From Burkholderiaceae bacterium (GTDB lineage Bacteria > Pseudomonadota > Gammaproteobacteria > Burkholderiales > Burkholderiaceae_C), in the NCBI GenBank assembly GCA_025458585.1, contig JALOSD010000077.1, forward strand, positions 1-25,246: 25,246 bases of DNA, written 5' to 3'. A model generated the notes under the pieces. The model searched no databases and was not told the DNA's origin. It saw only the letters and a program-made list of their open reading frames with translations. Shown here piece by piece: positions 1-7,247 of this stretch (position 1 is its first letter; the number at the start of each line of letters is the position of its first letter). The position numbers and the translations under genes are program-made.

Positions 1-648
1 CGCCTCGCCGCGATCAAAGTCGATATCGGCCCAGCGCAAGCCCTCGATTTCGCCGCGCCGCGCGCCGGTCGTGAGCGCGAGCAGCACGAATAGGTACAGC
101 TTCGGCTGTCGGCTCTTTCGGCACGCCTCGAGCAGCCGCGCGCGCTCGTCGTCGGCGAGGAAACGAACCCGCGAATTGCGCTCGCGGCGCATCTCGACCG
201 TGCGGCACGGGCTCGCCCAGTTCTTAGGCGTCATGCGCCGGCGCTGCGCCCAGGTGAACACCGCCGCAAGCGCCGCGTGGTAGCGGTTGAGCGTCGCCGG
301 CGCTAGGGGCTTGCGCTTGGCTTTGAAGATCGGCCGGCCGTGCACGTCGCGCCCGGCGAAATAGGCGCCGCGCTGCGCCGCAAGGTCTTCCATGCACGCG
401 AATATCGTGTCGTCATCAACCGCGGCGAGCGCGAGATTGCCAATACGAACGCGCCAGAAGTCCAGACGCTGCGCGCGTGTCGTGTCGCGCCCTTCGTAGG
501 CGTCCATGTACAGGTCAATCAATCGACCGATGGTGATTGATCCATCGCGCACGGCTGCGCCTCGCAGCACTGCGGCTGCGATTTTTCCGGCTTCGTCGGC
601 GCTGGCGGGCGCCGTTACATCCCCGGCGGACTGTGTTGCGACTTGCAT
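1..648 (-). CDS. Tyrosine recombinase (phage/ICE-type integrase), C-terminus beyond window edge
   Basis: Reading the minus strand from an ATG at 648 gives 216 codons without a stop to the window edge. The ATG is preceded by a GGAAGGGG Shine-Dalgarno, with an in-frame stop upstream at about 692. Residues 40-150 look like the helical SAM-like core-binding domain of integrases (DTTRAQRLDFWRVRIG; PATLNRYHAALAAVFTWAQ). The catalytic domain then opens with FLADDERARLLEAC and box I, TTGARRGEIEGLRWADID. Arg197 is the expected first catalytic arginine; the His-x-x-Arg and Tyr boxes would lie outside the window. It faces away from the tRNA-Lys fragment 84 bases upstream, the usual place for a tRNA-targeting integrase. 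Its codon use is less GC-biased (ATT, TCA, ACA, TTG, ATA) than that of neighbouring genes, which suggests recent acquisition. The family is secure; the type of element is unknown. Confidence 0.88.
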   Translation of the reverse strand, partial: MQVATQSAGDVTAPASADEAGKIAAAVLRGAAVRDGSITIGRLIDLYMDAYEGRDTTRAQRLDFWRVRIGNLALAAVDDDTIFACMEDLAAQRGAYFAGRDVHGRPIFKAKRKPLAPATLNRYHAALAAVFTWAQRRRMTPKNWASPCRTVEMRRERNSRVRFLADDERARLLEACRKSRQPKLYLFVLLALTTGARRGEIEGLRWADIDFDRGEA

Positions 649-692
649 TTGCGACCCCTTCCAAGTTCGCCCGCCTTTTTCACCGGCGGACT
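623..692. repeat. Pair of 10-bp direct repeats beside integrase start
   Basis: CCGGCGGACT occurs at 623-632 and again at 683-692, exactly 60 bp apart. The two copies flank the integrase start codon and lie within 110 bp of the tRNA-Lys fragment. Arm-type integrase or excisionase binding sites often take this form, but in such GC-rich DNA a chance match is quite possible. Confidence 0.25.
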
Positions 693-731
693 AGGTGGAG
701 AGTTGGCAAGTGCCCGTCACGACAGGACTTT

Positions 732-795
732 TGGTGGGTCGTGCAGGATTCGAACCTGCGACCAACGGATTAAAAGTCCGCTGCTCTACCGACTG
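732..795 (-). tRNA. tRNA-Lys(TTT), 5'-truncated copy (probable attachment-site fragment)
   Basis: On the minus strand, 795 to 732 matches tRNA-Lys from the AGTCGGTAGAGC of the D-arm onward. It has an anticodon stem-loop with loop CTTTTAA (anticodon UUU), a T-arm with GGTTCGAATCC, the 3' acceptor strand ACGACCC, discriminator A and an encoded CCA. The expected 5' part, GGGTCGTTAGCT, is absent: the sequence before the D-loop is TATAATTCTT, which cannot pair with the 3' acceptor strand and only partly rebuilds the D-stem. The gene therefore cannot fold as a normal tRNA. It lies immediately beside an integrase gene, which fits an att site formed by integration into a tRNA gene. A deletion (biological or in the assembly) of an originally intact gene is the alternative. 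Confidence 0.8.
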
Positions 796-799
796 AAGA

Positions 800-805
800 A
801 TTATA
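800..805 (-). promoter_or_regulatory. Possible -10 box of the original tRNA-Lys gene
   Basis: A perfect TATAAT on the minus strand overlaps the TAA stop of tcdA and sits directly before the truncated tRNA-Lys. That is roughly where the -10 element of an intact tRNA gene would be, if the missing 5' segment lay between. I see no convincing -35 box inside tcdA. If this is the native promoter, the sequence upstream of the fragment is chromosomal and the tRNA lost its 5' end by deletion. Confidence 0.35.
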
Positions 806-1589
806 GCCGCCTGGCGTGCTGGCCCGGCGCGCGCTGCAGCACCTGGCGCACCGCCTCGCCGGCGGCGACCATCCCAAAGGTGGCCGTCACCGTCACGCTC
901 GAGCCGTAGCCGCGGCAGTTCAGGCTGCCTTCGACTTCGCAGGTGCCGTCGGGTCGGCGCACGGTCTCCTTCGAGTAGACGCAGCGCAAACCCATGTGCA
1001 GCCCGCCGCGCGGTGCGCCCTGGCGGCGCAGGCGCTGGCGCAGCGACGCGAGCAGCGGGTCGTGCGTGACGTGCGCGAGGTCGTCGACGGCCACCGCCTG
1101 CGCTTGAGCCTTGCCGCCGGCGGCACCGACGGCGACGAACGGCATCTGCTGCTCCAGCGCCCACGCCGCCAGCGTCAGCTTGGCCGCGACCTGGTCGCAG
1201 GCGTCGATCACGACATCGACCGACCGCGGCAGCAGCGCCGGCCAGTTGCCGGGCTCGACGAACTCCTCCACTGCATGCACGCGACAGCCGGGGTGGATGT
1301 CGGCCACGCGCTCGCGCAGCGCCAGCACCTTGGCCTGCCCGAGCGTGGCGCCGAGCGCCTGCACCTGGCGGTTGACGTTCGACTCGGCGACGTGGTCGAG
1401 GTCGATCAGCGTCAGCTCGGCCACGCCGCTGCGCGCCAGCGCCTCGGCCGCCCACGAGCCGACGCCGCCGACGCCGACCACCGCGGCGCGCAGGCGCCGC
1501 AGGTGCGCGTACCCGTCGTCGCCGTACAGGCGCCGCAGGCCGCCGAAGCGGCGCTCGAGGTCGGCGTCGAAAGCGTCGATCGCGCCCAT
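801..1589 (-). CDS. tcdA: tRNA threonylcarbamoyladenosine dehydratase TcdA (CsdL)
   Basis: This 262-residue protein belongs to the ThiF/MoeB/E1-like family. TcdA uses ATP to dehydrate N6-threonylcarbamoyladenosine (t6A37) of ANN-decoding tRNAs to the cyclic form ct6A. The N-terminal RRFGGLRRLYGDDG is typical of TcdA. The nucleotide-binding loop VVGVGGVGSWAAEALARSG is at about residues 37-55, followed by LTLIDLDHVAESNVNRQ, the E1-type acidic/Arg segment. DVVIDACDQVAAK and the C-terminal SLNCRGYGSSVTVTATFG are also family hallmarks. The ATG at 1589 follows the yeeE stop by 12 bases, so the two genes are probably co-transcribed. tRNA-Lys(UUU) carries t6A37, so a tRNA-Lys next door is a pleasing coincidence but proves nothing. 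Confidence 0.9.
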   Translation of the reverse strand: MGAIDAFDADLERRFGGLRRLYGDDGYAHLRRLRAAVVGVGGVGSWAAEALARSGVAELTLIDLDHVAESNVNRQVQALGATLGQAKVLALRERVADIHPGCRVHAVEEFVEPGNWPALLPRSVDVVIDACDQVAAKLTLAAWALEQQMPFVAVGAAGGKAQAQAVAVDDLAHVTHDPLLASLRQRLRRQGAPRGGLHMGLRCVYSKETVRRPDGTCEVEGSLNCRGYGSSVTVTATFGMVAAGEAVRQVLQRAPGQHARRL

Positions 1590-1601
1590 GCCCGAGCCGC
1601 G

Positions 1602-2627
1602 TCAGACCAGGCGCTCGAGGCGCCACGCCTGGTAGCGCACGCCGAGCACGGCGCCGGCGAGAATGCCGGCGAGTGCAATGAAGCTGCCGAGCGCGAGCGT
1701 CGACACGCCGGTGATGCCCTGCCCGATCGTGCAGCCGAACGCAGTGACGCCACCCACGCCCATCAGCACCGCGCCGACGAGGTGGTTGGCGAGGTCTTCG
1801 ACGCTCGCGAAGCCCTCCCATCGGAAGCGCCCGCTGACCAACGCCCACGCTGCCGAGCCGGCGATCACGCCGGCCACCGACACGACGCCGAGCGTCAGCC
1901 GCTTGTTCGCGTCGCTGTAGTACAGCAGCCAGTCCAGCGCGTAGCCCGCCGGCGCGATGAAGCTCAGCGACTCCATGTGGCGGGTGTTGGTCGCGAGGAA
2001 CGTCGGCTCGAGCGTGTCAGGGTGCTCGGGCACGAAGCCGAGCTGCCCCGAGACCCACCACACGGCGACGACGACGAGGCCGATGCCGAAGCCGCCGACG
2101 AGCACGTCGGCCGAGCGCCCTTCCTGGCGCATCAGCGCCCAGCCGACCAGCGCACCGCCGATCACGAGGCCGAGCACGGCGGCGAGCGCAGGCACCGGCA
2201 GCGCGGTCACCGAAGCGAGCAGCGAAGGCAGGTCCTGCCCGCCTTCGAGAGTGACGGCCGCGCGGTCCACGGTCTCGACGCGCCACACCGCGGCCACGCC
2301 GCGCATCGTCGCGAAGCCGCTCGCGGCGAGCACGAGCAGCACGACGAGCGCCTTCAGGTTGCCGCCGCCGACGCGCACCAGCGTCTTGCTGCCGCAGCCC
2401 GAGGCGAGCACCATGCCGAAGCCGAACACGAGGCCGCCGAGCGCGTTCGACAGCCAGATCAATTCCTCGGCGGCGTAGACGCTGTGGCGCGCCTCGATCC
2501 AGCCGAGCGCCACCATCGCGTTGAATCCGACGATGGCGGTGCCGATCGCCAGCGCCCACATGCGCATGCGCGACCAGTCGCCGATGTTGACGATGTCTGC
2601 CACAGCGGCACCGCCTCGTCGGGGCAT
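1602..2627 (-). CDS. YeeE/YedE-family (TsuA-like) sulfur-compound transporter with short N-terminus
   Basis: This polytopic membrane protein of up to 341 residues belongs to the YeeE/YedE (DUF395) family, whose characterised member TsuA takes up thiosulfate. Two diagnostic cysteine motifs are visible: VLASGCGSKTLVR (about residues 74-86) and TAFGCTIGQGITG near the C-terminus. Most of the rest is hydrophobic helices. The start is odd. Homologues I recall carry an extra helix and an RTxFCTMG-type motif just before the ADIVNxGDWxRMRMW segment; here that segment begins about 10 residues after the first Met (ATG at 2627, or GTG at 2603) and cpoB ends at 2652, leaving no room for it. The first conserved Cys seems to be lost, so function may be impaired. 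It is 24 bases downstream of cpoB and likely read with it. Confidence 0.82.
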   Translation of the reverse strand: MPRRGGAAVADIVNIGDWSRMRMWALAIGTAIVGFNAMVALGWIEARHSVYAAEELIWLSNALGGLVFGFGMVLASGCGSKTLVRVGGGNLKALVVLLVLAASGFATMRGVAAVWRVETVDRAAVTLEGGQDLPSLLASVTALPVPALAAVLGLVIGGALVGWALMRQEGRSADVLVGGFGIGLVVVAVWWVSGQLGFVPEHPDTLEPTFLATNTRHMESLSFIAPAGYALDWLLYYSDANKRLTLGVVSVAGVIAGSAAWALVSGRFRWEGFASVEDLANHLVGAVLMGVGGVTAFGCTIGQGITGVSTLALGSFIALAGILAGAVLGVRYQAWRLERLV

Positions 2628-2651
2628 GTTCCAGCGCCGCGACGCGCCGCG

Positions 2652-3446
2652 TCAGCGCAGCGACGCGAGTCGTTCCTTCGCGGCCGCCGCGGCTTCGGAC
2701 TTCGGGTAGACCTTCTGCAGGTCGGTCAACGTCGTGCGCGCGGCCTTCGCGTCCTTCATTTCGACCTGCGAGTTGGCCACCGCGAGCATCGCCTCCGGCG
2801 CCCGCGGGTGCGTGGGCGACTTGGCGACGAACTCGCGCAGCACGGTGATCGCGTTGGCGTAGTCCTTCTTGCCGTACAGCGCGTTGCCGAGCCAGAAGCG
2901 CGCGCTCGGCGCGTAGCCGCTCGCCGGATGATCCTTCAGGAAACCGGTGAACGCCGTGGCCGCGGCCGCGAAGTCGCCGCCGCGCAGCGTCGCCATCGCC
3001 TCGTCGTAGGCGCGTTTCTCGCCCGGCTCGGCCGCGAACTCGATGCCGTCGACGCTGACCTTCTGCGGCTCGAAGCGGCGCAGCCGCTCGTCGAGCGACT
3101 GGCCGAGGTCGGCCTGGCGGCGCTGCACCTCGGCCAGGTCGCGCGCAAGCTGCTCGTTGCTGCCGCGCAGCCGCGCCACCTCGCCGCGCAGGGATTCGAT
3201 CTCGGCGTTCAGCTCGACGAGCGAGCGCTGCAGCGTGCGCACCGTTTCGGCGAGCGCGGCGTTGGCCTGCGCCGACTCGGTGAGCGCGGCGCGCGTGCGC
3301 TCGCCCTCGGCGTCGACCTTCGCGCGCAGGTCGACGATCGCACGCCGCGCCTCGTTGTCGGGGAACATCTGCGCCTGCGCCGGCAACGCGCCGGCCACGA
3401 CGAGCGCGAGCGCGATGGCGCGCGGGAGCGGGCGCAGCGGCCGCAC
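2652..3446 (-). CDS. cpoB: Cell division coordinator CpoB (YbgF)
   Basis: This periplasmic protein has 264 residues. In E. coli CpoB links peptidoglycan synthesis by PBP1B to Tol-Pal-driven outer-membrane constriction. A signal peptide ends near PAQAQ at residues 22-26. An alpha-helical coiled-coil segment with many Glu/Arg/Leu heptads spans about residues 30-120 (the trimerisation region). A TPR domain follows (KRAYDEAMATLRGGDF; PSARFWLGNALYGKKDYANA; PEAMLAVANSQVEM). The start is a GTG at 3446, one base after the pal stop (TGA C GTG), so translation is probably coupled to pal. Order and strand match the conserved tolB-pal-cpoB block. Confidence 0.92.
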   Translation of the reverse strand: MRPLRPLPRAIALALVVAGALPAQAQMFPDNEARRAIVDLRAKVDAEGERTRAALTESAQANAALAETVRTLQRSLVELNAEIESLRGEVARLRGSNEQLARDLAEVQRRQADLGQSLDERLRRFEPQKVSVDGIEFAAEPGEKRAYDEAMATLRGGDFAAAATAFTGFLKDHPASGYAPSARFWLGNALYGKKDYANAITVLREFVAKSPTHPRAPEAMLAVANSQVEMKDAKAARTTLTDLQKVYPKSEAAAAAKERLASLR

Positions 3447-3447
3447 G

Positions 3448-4014
3448 TCAGCGGTCCTTCAGCTCGGCGCGGCGGTTCTGCGCCCACGCGTCCTCGTTGC
3501 TCGCGGCCACCGCCGGGCGCTCCTTGCCGAAGCTCACCGCCTCGAGCTGGTTCGCGCTGGCGCCGAGCAGCGTCAGCGAGCGCACCACGGCCTCGGCGCG
3601 GCGCTGGCCGAGCGCGAGGTTGTACTCGCGCCCGCCGCGTTCGTCGGTGTGGCCCTCGACGACGATGCGCAGGTTGCGGTCGGCCGTGAGCCGCTTCGCG
3701 TGCGTCTCGATCACCGGCGCGAACTCGCTCTTGACGACGTAGCTGTCGAAGTCGAACAAGACGAGGCGATCGAGCGTGGCCGCCGGTGCGGCCGTCTTGC
3801 CGAGGTCGACGCTGGCGACGCCTGACTGGCCCGCGGCAGCGCTGCCGGCACCCGCCGCGCCGGCACCGGCCGCCGCTGCGTCGGTCGGCGTCGCATCGCG
3901 CGACTCCACCGGCGCGCCCTCGTCGAGCTTGACCGGCGACGCACAGCCCGCCAGGCCCAGCGCCGCCAGCGCCACGAGCCAACCTGTCATCGTTCCACGC
4001 CAATTCAACATCAT
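3448..4014 (-). CDS. pal: Peptidoglycan-associated lipoprotein Pal
   Basis: This outer-membrane lipoprotein of 188 residues anchors the outer membrane to peptidoglycan and is the partner of TolB. The signal sequence ends in the lipobox LAGC, with Cys24 as the lipidated residue. A low-complexity Ala/Gly linker (about residues 45-65) leads to the OmpA-like peptidoglycan-binding domain, with VLFDFDSYVVKSEF, VEGHTDERGGREYNLALGQRRAEAV and a C-terminal NRRAELKDR, where Asp/Arg residues contact meso-diaminopimelate. The ATG at 4014 puts the lipobox at a normal distance; the internal Met9 is a possible alternative start. It lies 69 bases after tolB and is nearly fused to cpoB. Confidence 0.95.
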   Translation of the reverse strand: MMLNWRGTMTGWLVALAALGLAGCASPVKLDEGAPVESRDATPTDAAAAGAGAAGAGSAAAGQSGVASVDLGKTAAPAATLDRLVLFDFDSYVVKSEFAPVIETHAKRLTADRNLRIVVEGHTDERGGREYNLALGQRRAEAVVRSLTLLGASANQLEAVSFGKERPAVAASNEDAWAQNRRAELKDR

Positions 4015-4083
4015 CGATCTCCGGAGGTCAGTAAAGAGGAAGAAGCATTCGGTCCGCTGCGACGCAGGGCACGAGCGAGAGGT

Positions 4084-5349
4084 TCAACGCCCGAACGGTC
4101 CCCAGACGGGCTCGCGCACGTCGACGCCACTGGACAGCAGCCGCGTCTTGATGCGGCCGTCGAGCGTCGTCGTCATCAGCACGTCGCGCCCGGCGGCGCG
4201 CGTCGCGTAGATGATCAGACGGCTGTTCGGGGCGAAGCTCGGGCTCTCGTCGTCGTTGGTGTCGGTCAGCGCGCGGATGTTCCCCGACGCAAGGTCCATC
4301 AGCATGAGCTTGAACGCGCCGCCGTTGCGCGTCACGTAGGCGAGCGAGCGGCCGTCGGCGCTCACCGCCGGGCTAATGTTGTAGCTGCCGCCGAAGGTCA
4401 CGCGCTCGGCGGCACCACCGGCCACCGGCATGCGGTAGATCTGCGGACTGCCGCCGCGGTCGCTGACGAAGTACAACGTGCGCCCATCGGCCGTGAACGC
4501 CGGCTCGGTGTCGATCGCACTGCCCTGCGTCAGCCGGCGCGGCTCGCCGCCGGCCGCAGGCATCAGGAACAGCTGCGAGCCACCCTGCAGCGACAGCGTT
4601 ACCGCGAGCGTGCGTCCGTCGGGCGACCACGCCGGCGCGCTGTTGCTGCCGCGGAAGTTGGCCACCGCGCGGCGCACGCCGGTGCCCACCTCCTGCACCC
4701 AGACCACGGCCTTCTGCGACTCGAACGACACGTAGGCGAGCTGCTTGCCGTCGGGCGACCAGGCCGGCGAGATGATGGGCTCGGGGCTCGCGAGCGCCAC
4801 CTGCACGCCCTCGCCGTCGGCGTCGGCCACGTTGATCGTGTACCGGTTGCCGCTGCGCGTGACGAACGCGATGCGGGTGGCGAACACGCCCGGCTCGCCG
4901 GTGAGCTGGCGGTAGACGGCGTCGGCGACGCGGTGCGCCGCCAGGCGCAGGTCGCCGGCGACGACGACCTGGCTCTGGCCGCCGAGGTCCTCGCCCTTGA
5001 GCACATCCCACAGCTTGTAGCGCACGTCGAAGCGCCCGTCGGCCAGCCGCGTGACCGAGCCGACGACGAGCGCGTCGACGGCGCGACCGCGCCATTCGGC
5101 CATCACGGGCAGCGAGGTCTCGTCGAGACCGCCGGGGGCGTCGACGCCGCGGAACAGGCCGCTGCGCTCAAGGTCCGCGCGCACGATGGCACCGATCGCC
5201 TGGCCGCCGAGGGCCTCGTCGCGGAAGCGCCCGATCGCGATCGGCACCTGCGTCGCGCCGACGCCGCTTATCTCGACGCGCAGCTGCGCGAGCGCAGGAG
5301 CGACGGCCGAACCGCCGAGCGCACCGATCCAGGCTCTTCGGGTCCACAT
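4084..5349 (-). CDS. tolB: Tol-Pal system translocation protein TolB
   Basis: This periplasmic beta-propeller protein of 421 residues is part of the Tol-Pal envelope-constriction machine. The N-terminal D1 domain (about residues 20-150) contains RVEISGVGATQVPIAI and a typical IVRADLERSGLF. WD40-like PD40 repeats follow, each with the ISPAWSPDGKQLAYVS type of motif (also SNSAPAWSPDGRTLAV, DTEPAFTADGRTLYFVS, NISPAVSADGRSLAYV). I chose the ATG at 5349 because it gives the signal peptide MWTRRAWIGALGGSAVAPALAQ; the frame stays open upstream to 5478 but reads as non-signal sequence. The T-R-R-x-W-I-G start resembles a twin-arginine signal, unusual for TolB. tolQRA are not upstream; msbA is divergent instead. 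Confidence 0.94.
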   Translation of the reverse strand: MWTRRAWIGALGGSAVAPALAQLRVEISGVGATQVPIAIGRFRDEALGGQAIGAIVRADLERSGLFRGVDAPGGLDETSLPVMAEWRGRAVDALVVGSVTRLADGRFDVRYKLWDVLKGEDLGGQSQVVVAGDLRLAAHRVADAVYRQLTGEPGVFATRIAFVTRSGNRYTINVADADGEGVQVALASPEPIISPAWSPDGKQLAYVSFESQKAVVWVQEVGTGVRRAVANFRGSNSAPAWSPDGRTLAVTLSLQGGSQLFLMPAAGGEPRRLTQGSAIDTEPAFTADGRTLYFVSDRGGSPQIYRMPVAGGAAERVTFGGSYNISPAVSADGRSLAYVTRNGGAFKLMLMDLASGNIRALTDTNDDESPSFAPNSRLIIYATRAAGRDVLMTTTLDGRIKTRLLSSGVDVREPVWGPFGR

Positions 5350-5448
5350 GGCGCTCAATGATTCGCCGGCGCGTATTAGGTTCACTCGATCGGTTTCGGA
5401 AGGCATCGGCGTCGCGGGCGAGCGCGCTGTTCGGCGCACGAGGTCGGC

Positions 5449-5481
5449 ATTGTAGGCACGGCCTGCCGCGATAATCATCGC
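5449..5481. promoter_or_regulatory. Candidate divergent promoter region for tolB operon and msbA
   Basis: In the 146 bases between tolB and msbA there is a TACAAT on the minus strand (5454-5449), a good -10 for tolB that would leave a leader of about 95 bases. There is also a GATAAT on the plus strand (5470-5475), a fair -10 for msbA with a leader of about 15 bases. The latter sits in a small inverted repeat, GCGAT-AATC-ATCGC (5468-5481). No strong -35 hexamers are visible for either, so this is a suggestion only. Confidence 0.35.
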
Positions 5482-5495
5482 GCCCCACGAGCCCC

Positions 5496-7226
5496 ATGTC
5501 CACGTTTCGCCAACGCCTGGCGCGTATCGCGCCGTACTTCGCTTCGGGCCGCAAGGGCTTCATTGCCGCGGTCGCGGCCGCGAGCGTCGCCGCAGCCACC
5601 GAGCCTCTGGTGCCGGCCTTGATGAAGCCGCTGCTCGATCAGGGCTTCGCCGGCGGCGGCATCCCGCTTTGGGTCGTGCCGCTGGCGATCATCGGCGTGT
5701 TCGTGATCCGCGGCACCTCGCAGTTCATCACCCAGTACTCGCTCGCATGGGCGACGACGCGCGGCGTGCTCGCGCTGCGCCAGGCGATGTTCACGCAGCT
5801 GCTGCAGGCCACGCCGGCGCTGTTCACGCAGCAGTCGGCCACGAGCCTGACCAACACCGTCGTCTACGAGGTGACGCAGGGCGCGAACCAACTCGTCGGC
5901 GCGCTGCTGACGGTGCTGCGCGACTCGCTGACGCTCGTCGCCCTCCTCGGCTACCTGCTGTACCTGAACTGGAAGCTGACGGTGTTCGTCGCGATCCTCG
6001 CGCCGGCAATCGCGATCGTCGTACGCGTCGCGACGAAGCGGCTGCGCAAGGTCACGCGCGACGTGCTCGCGGCCAACGACGAGCTCGCCTACATCGTCGA
6101 GGAGAACGTACTCGCGTGGCGCATCGTGCGCCTGCACGGCGCCGGTCCCGACCAGAGCGAACGTTTCGCGACGCTGAGCGAGCGCCTGCGCCGGCTGCTG
6201 ATCAAGTCGGTGGCGGCGGGGGCGACGATGTCGCCGATCACGCAGTTCCTCGCCGCCTGCGCGCTGTCGGCCGTGATCACGGTGGCGCTGTGGCAGAGCA
6301 CCACCGGTGGCGTGACGGTGGGCAGCTTCGTCGCCTTCGTCACCGCGATGCTGATGATGCTGATGCCGATCAAGCACCTGTCGGACGTTGCCGGGCCGAT
6401 CACGCGCGGGCTGACCGCGCTCGAGCGCTGCATCGCGCTGATCGAGGACGAGCCGCGCGAGCAAGGCGGCAGCTTCGACCCGGCGCCGCAGCGCGCACGC
6501 GGCGAAATCACGCTGCGCGGCGTCACCCTGCGCTACCGCGACGACCAGGCGCCGGCGCTCGACCGCGTCGACCTGACGCTGCGCGCCGGCGAGACGGTCG
6601 CGCTCGTCGGCCCGTCGGGGGCCGGCAAGTCGAGCCTGATCCACCTGCTGCCGCGCTTCCTCGACCCGACCGCGGGCGAGCTGCTGCTGGACGGCGTGCC
6701 GCTGCCGCAGTGGAACATCGACGCGCTGCGGCGGCAGTTCGCGCTCGTGAGCCAGGACGTCGTGCTGTTCAACGACTCGGTGGCGGCCAACGTCGCGCTC
6801 GGCGGCACGCTCGACCGCGAACGCGTGCGCACGGCGCTGAAGAGCGCGCACCTGCTCGACTTCGTCGACACGCTGCCGCAGGGCATCGACAGCCTGGTCG
6901 GCCACAACGGCAGCCAGCTCTCGGGCGGGCAGCGGCAGCGTCTTGCGATCGCGCGCGCGATCTACAAGGACGCGCCGGTGCTGATCCTCGACGAGGCGAC
7001 GTCGGCGCTCGACTCCGAGTCCGAGCGCGCGGTGCAGGAGGCGCTCGACGCGCTGATGCGCGGGCGCACGACGATCGTGATCGCGCACCGTCTGAGCACG
7101 ATCGAGCACGCCGACCGCATCGTCGCGATGGACGCCGGCCGCGTTGTCGAGCAGGGCGCGCCGGCCGCGCTGCTCGCCGCCGGTGGCCTTTACGCGCGGC
7201 TGCACGGCATGCAGTTCCGCACCTGA
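5496..7226 (+). CDS. msbA: Lipid A export ABC transporter, ATPase and permease (MsbA)
   Basis: This 576-residue half-transporter would flip lipid A-core across the inner membrane as a homodimer. The N-terminal transmembrane domain (about residues 15-320) contains family features such as PLVPALMKPLLDQGF and VLALRQAMFTQLL, and the coupling region ANDELAYIVEENVLAWRIV. The nucleotide-binding domain has Walker A GPSGAGKSS (372-380), Q-loop SQDVVLFNDSVAANV, signature LSGGQ (475-479), Walker B VLILDE (495-500) and H-loop His531. The ATG at 5496 gives the expected length. It is monocistronic or leads into the peroxidase-related gene 22 bases downstream, which has its own GGAG-like site. The TMD class and DQGF motif favour MsbA over a generic multidrug exporter. 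Confidence 0.9.
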   Translation: MSTFRQRLARIAPYFASGRKGFIAAVAAASVAAATEPLVPALMKPLLDQGFAGGGIPLWVVPLAIIGVFVIRGTSQFITQYSLAWATTRGVLALRQAMFTQLLQATPALFTQQSATSLTNTVVYEVTQGANQLVGALLTVLRDSLTLVALLGYLLYLNWKLTVFVAILAPAIAIVVRVATKRLRKVTRDVLAANDELAYIVEENVLAWRIVRLHGAGPDQSERFATLSERLRRLLIKSVAAGATMSPITQFLAACALSAVITVALWQSTTGGVTVGSFVAFVTAMLMMLMPIKHLSDVAGPITRGLTALERCIALIEDEPREQGGSFDPAPQRARGEITLRGVTLRYRDDQAPALDRVDLTLRAGETVALVGPSGAGKSSLIHLLPRFLDPTAGELLLDGVPLPQWNIDALRRQFALVSQDVVLFNDSVAANVALGGTLDRERVRTALKSAHLLDFVDTLPQGIDSLVGHNGSQLSGGQRQRLAIARAIYKDAPVLILDEATSALDSESERAVQEALDALMRGRTTIVIAHRLSTIEHADRIVAMDAGRVVEQGAPAALLAAGGLYARLHGMQFRT

Positions 7227-7247
7227 ACCCGCCCCCTGGAGACGACC

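Noticed and set aside
816..3689. A 957-codon plus-strand open frame opposite tcdA, yeeE and cpoB
   Set aside because: Low-complexity mirror of real minus-strand genes; no recognisable motif.
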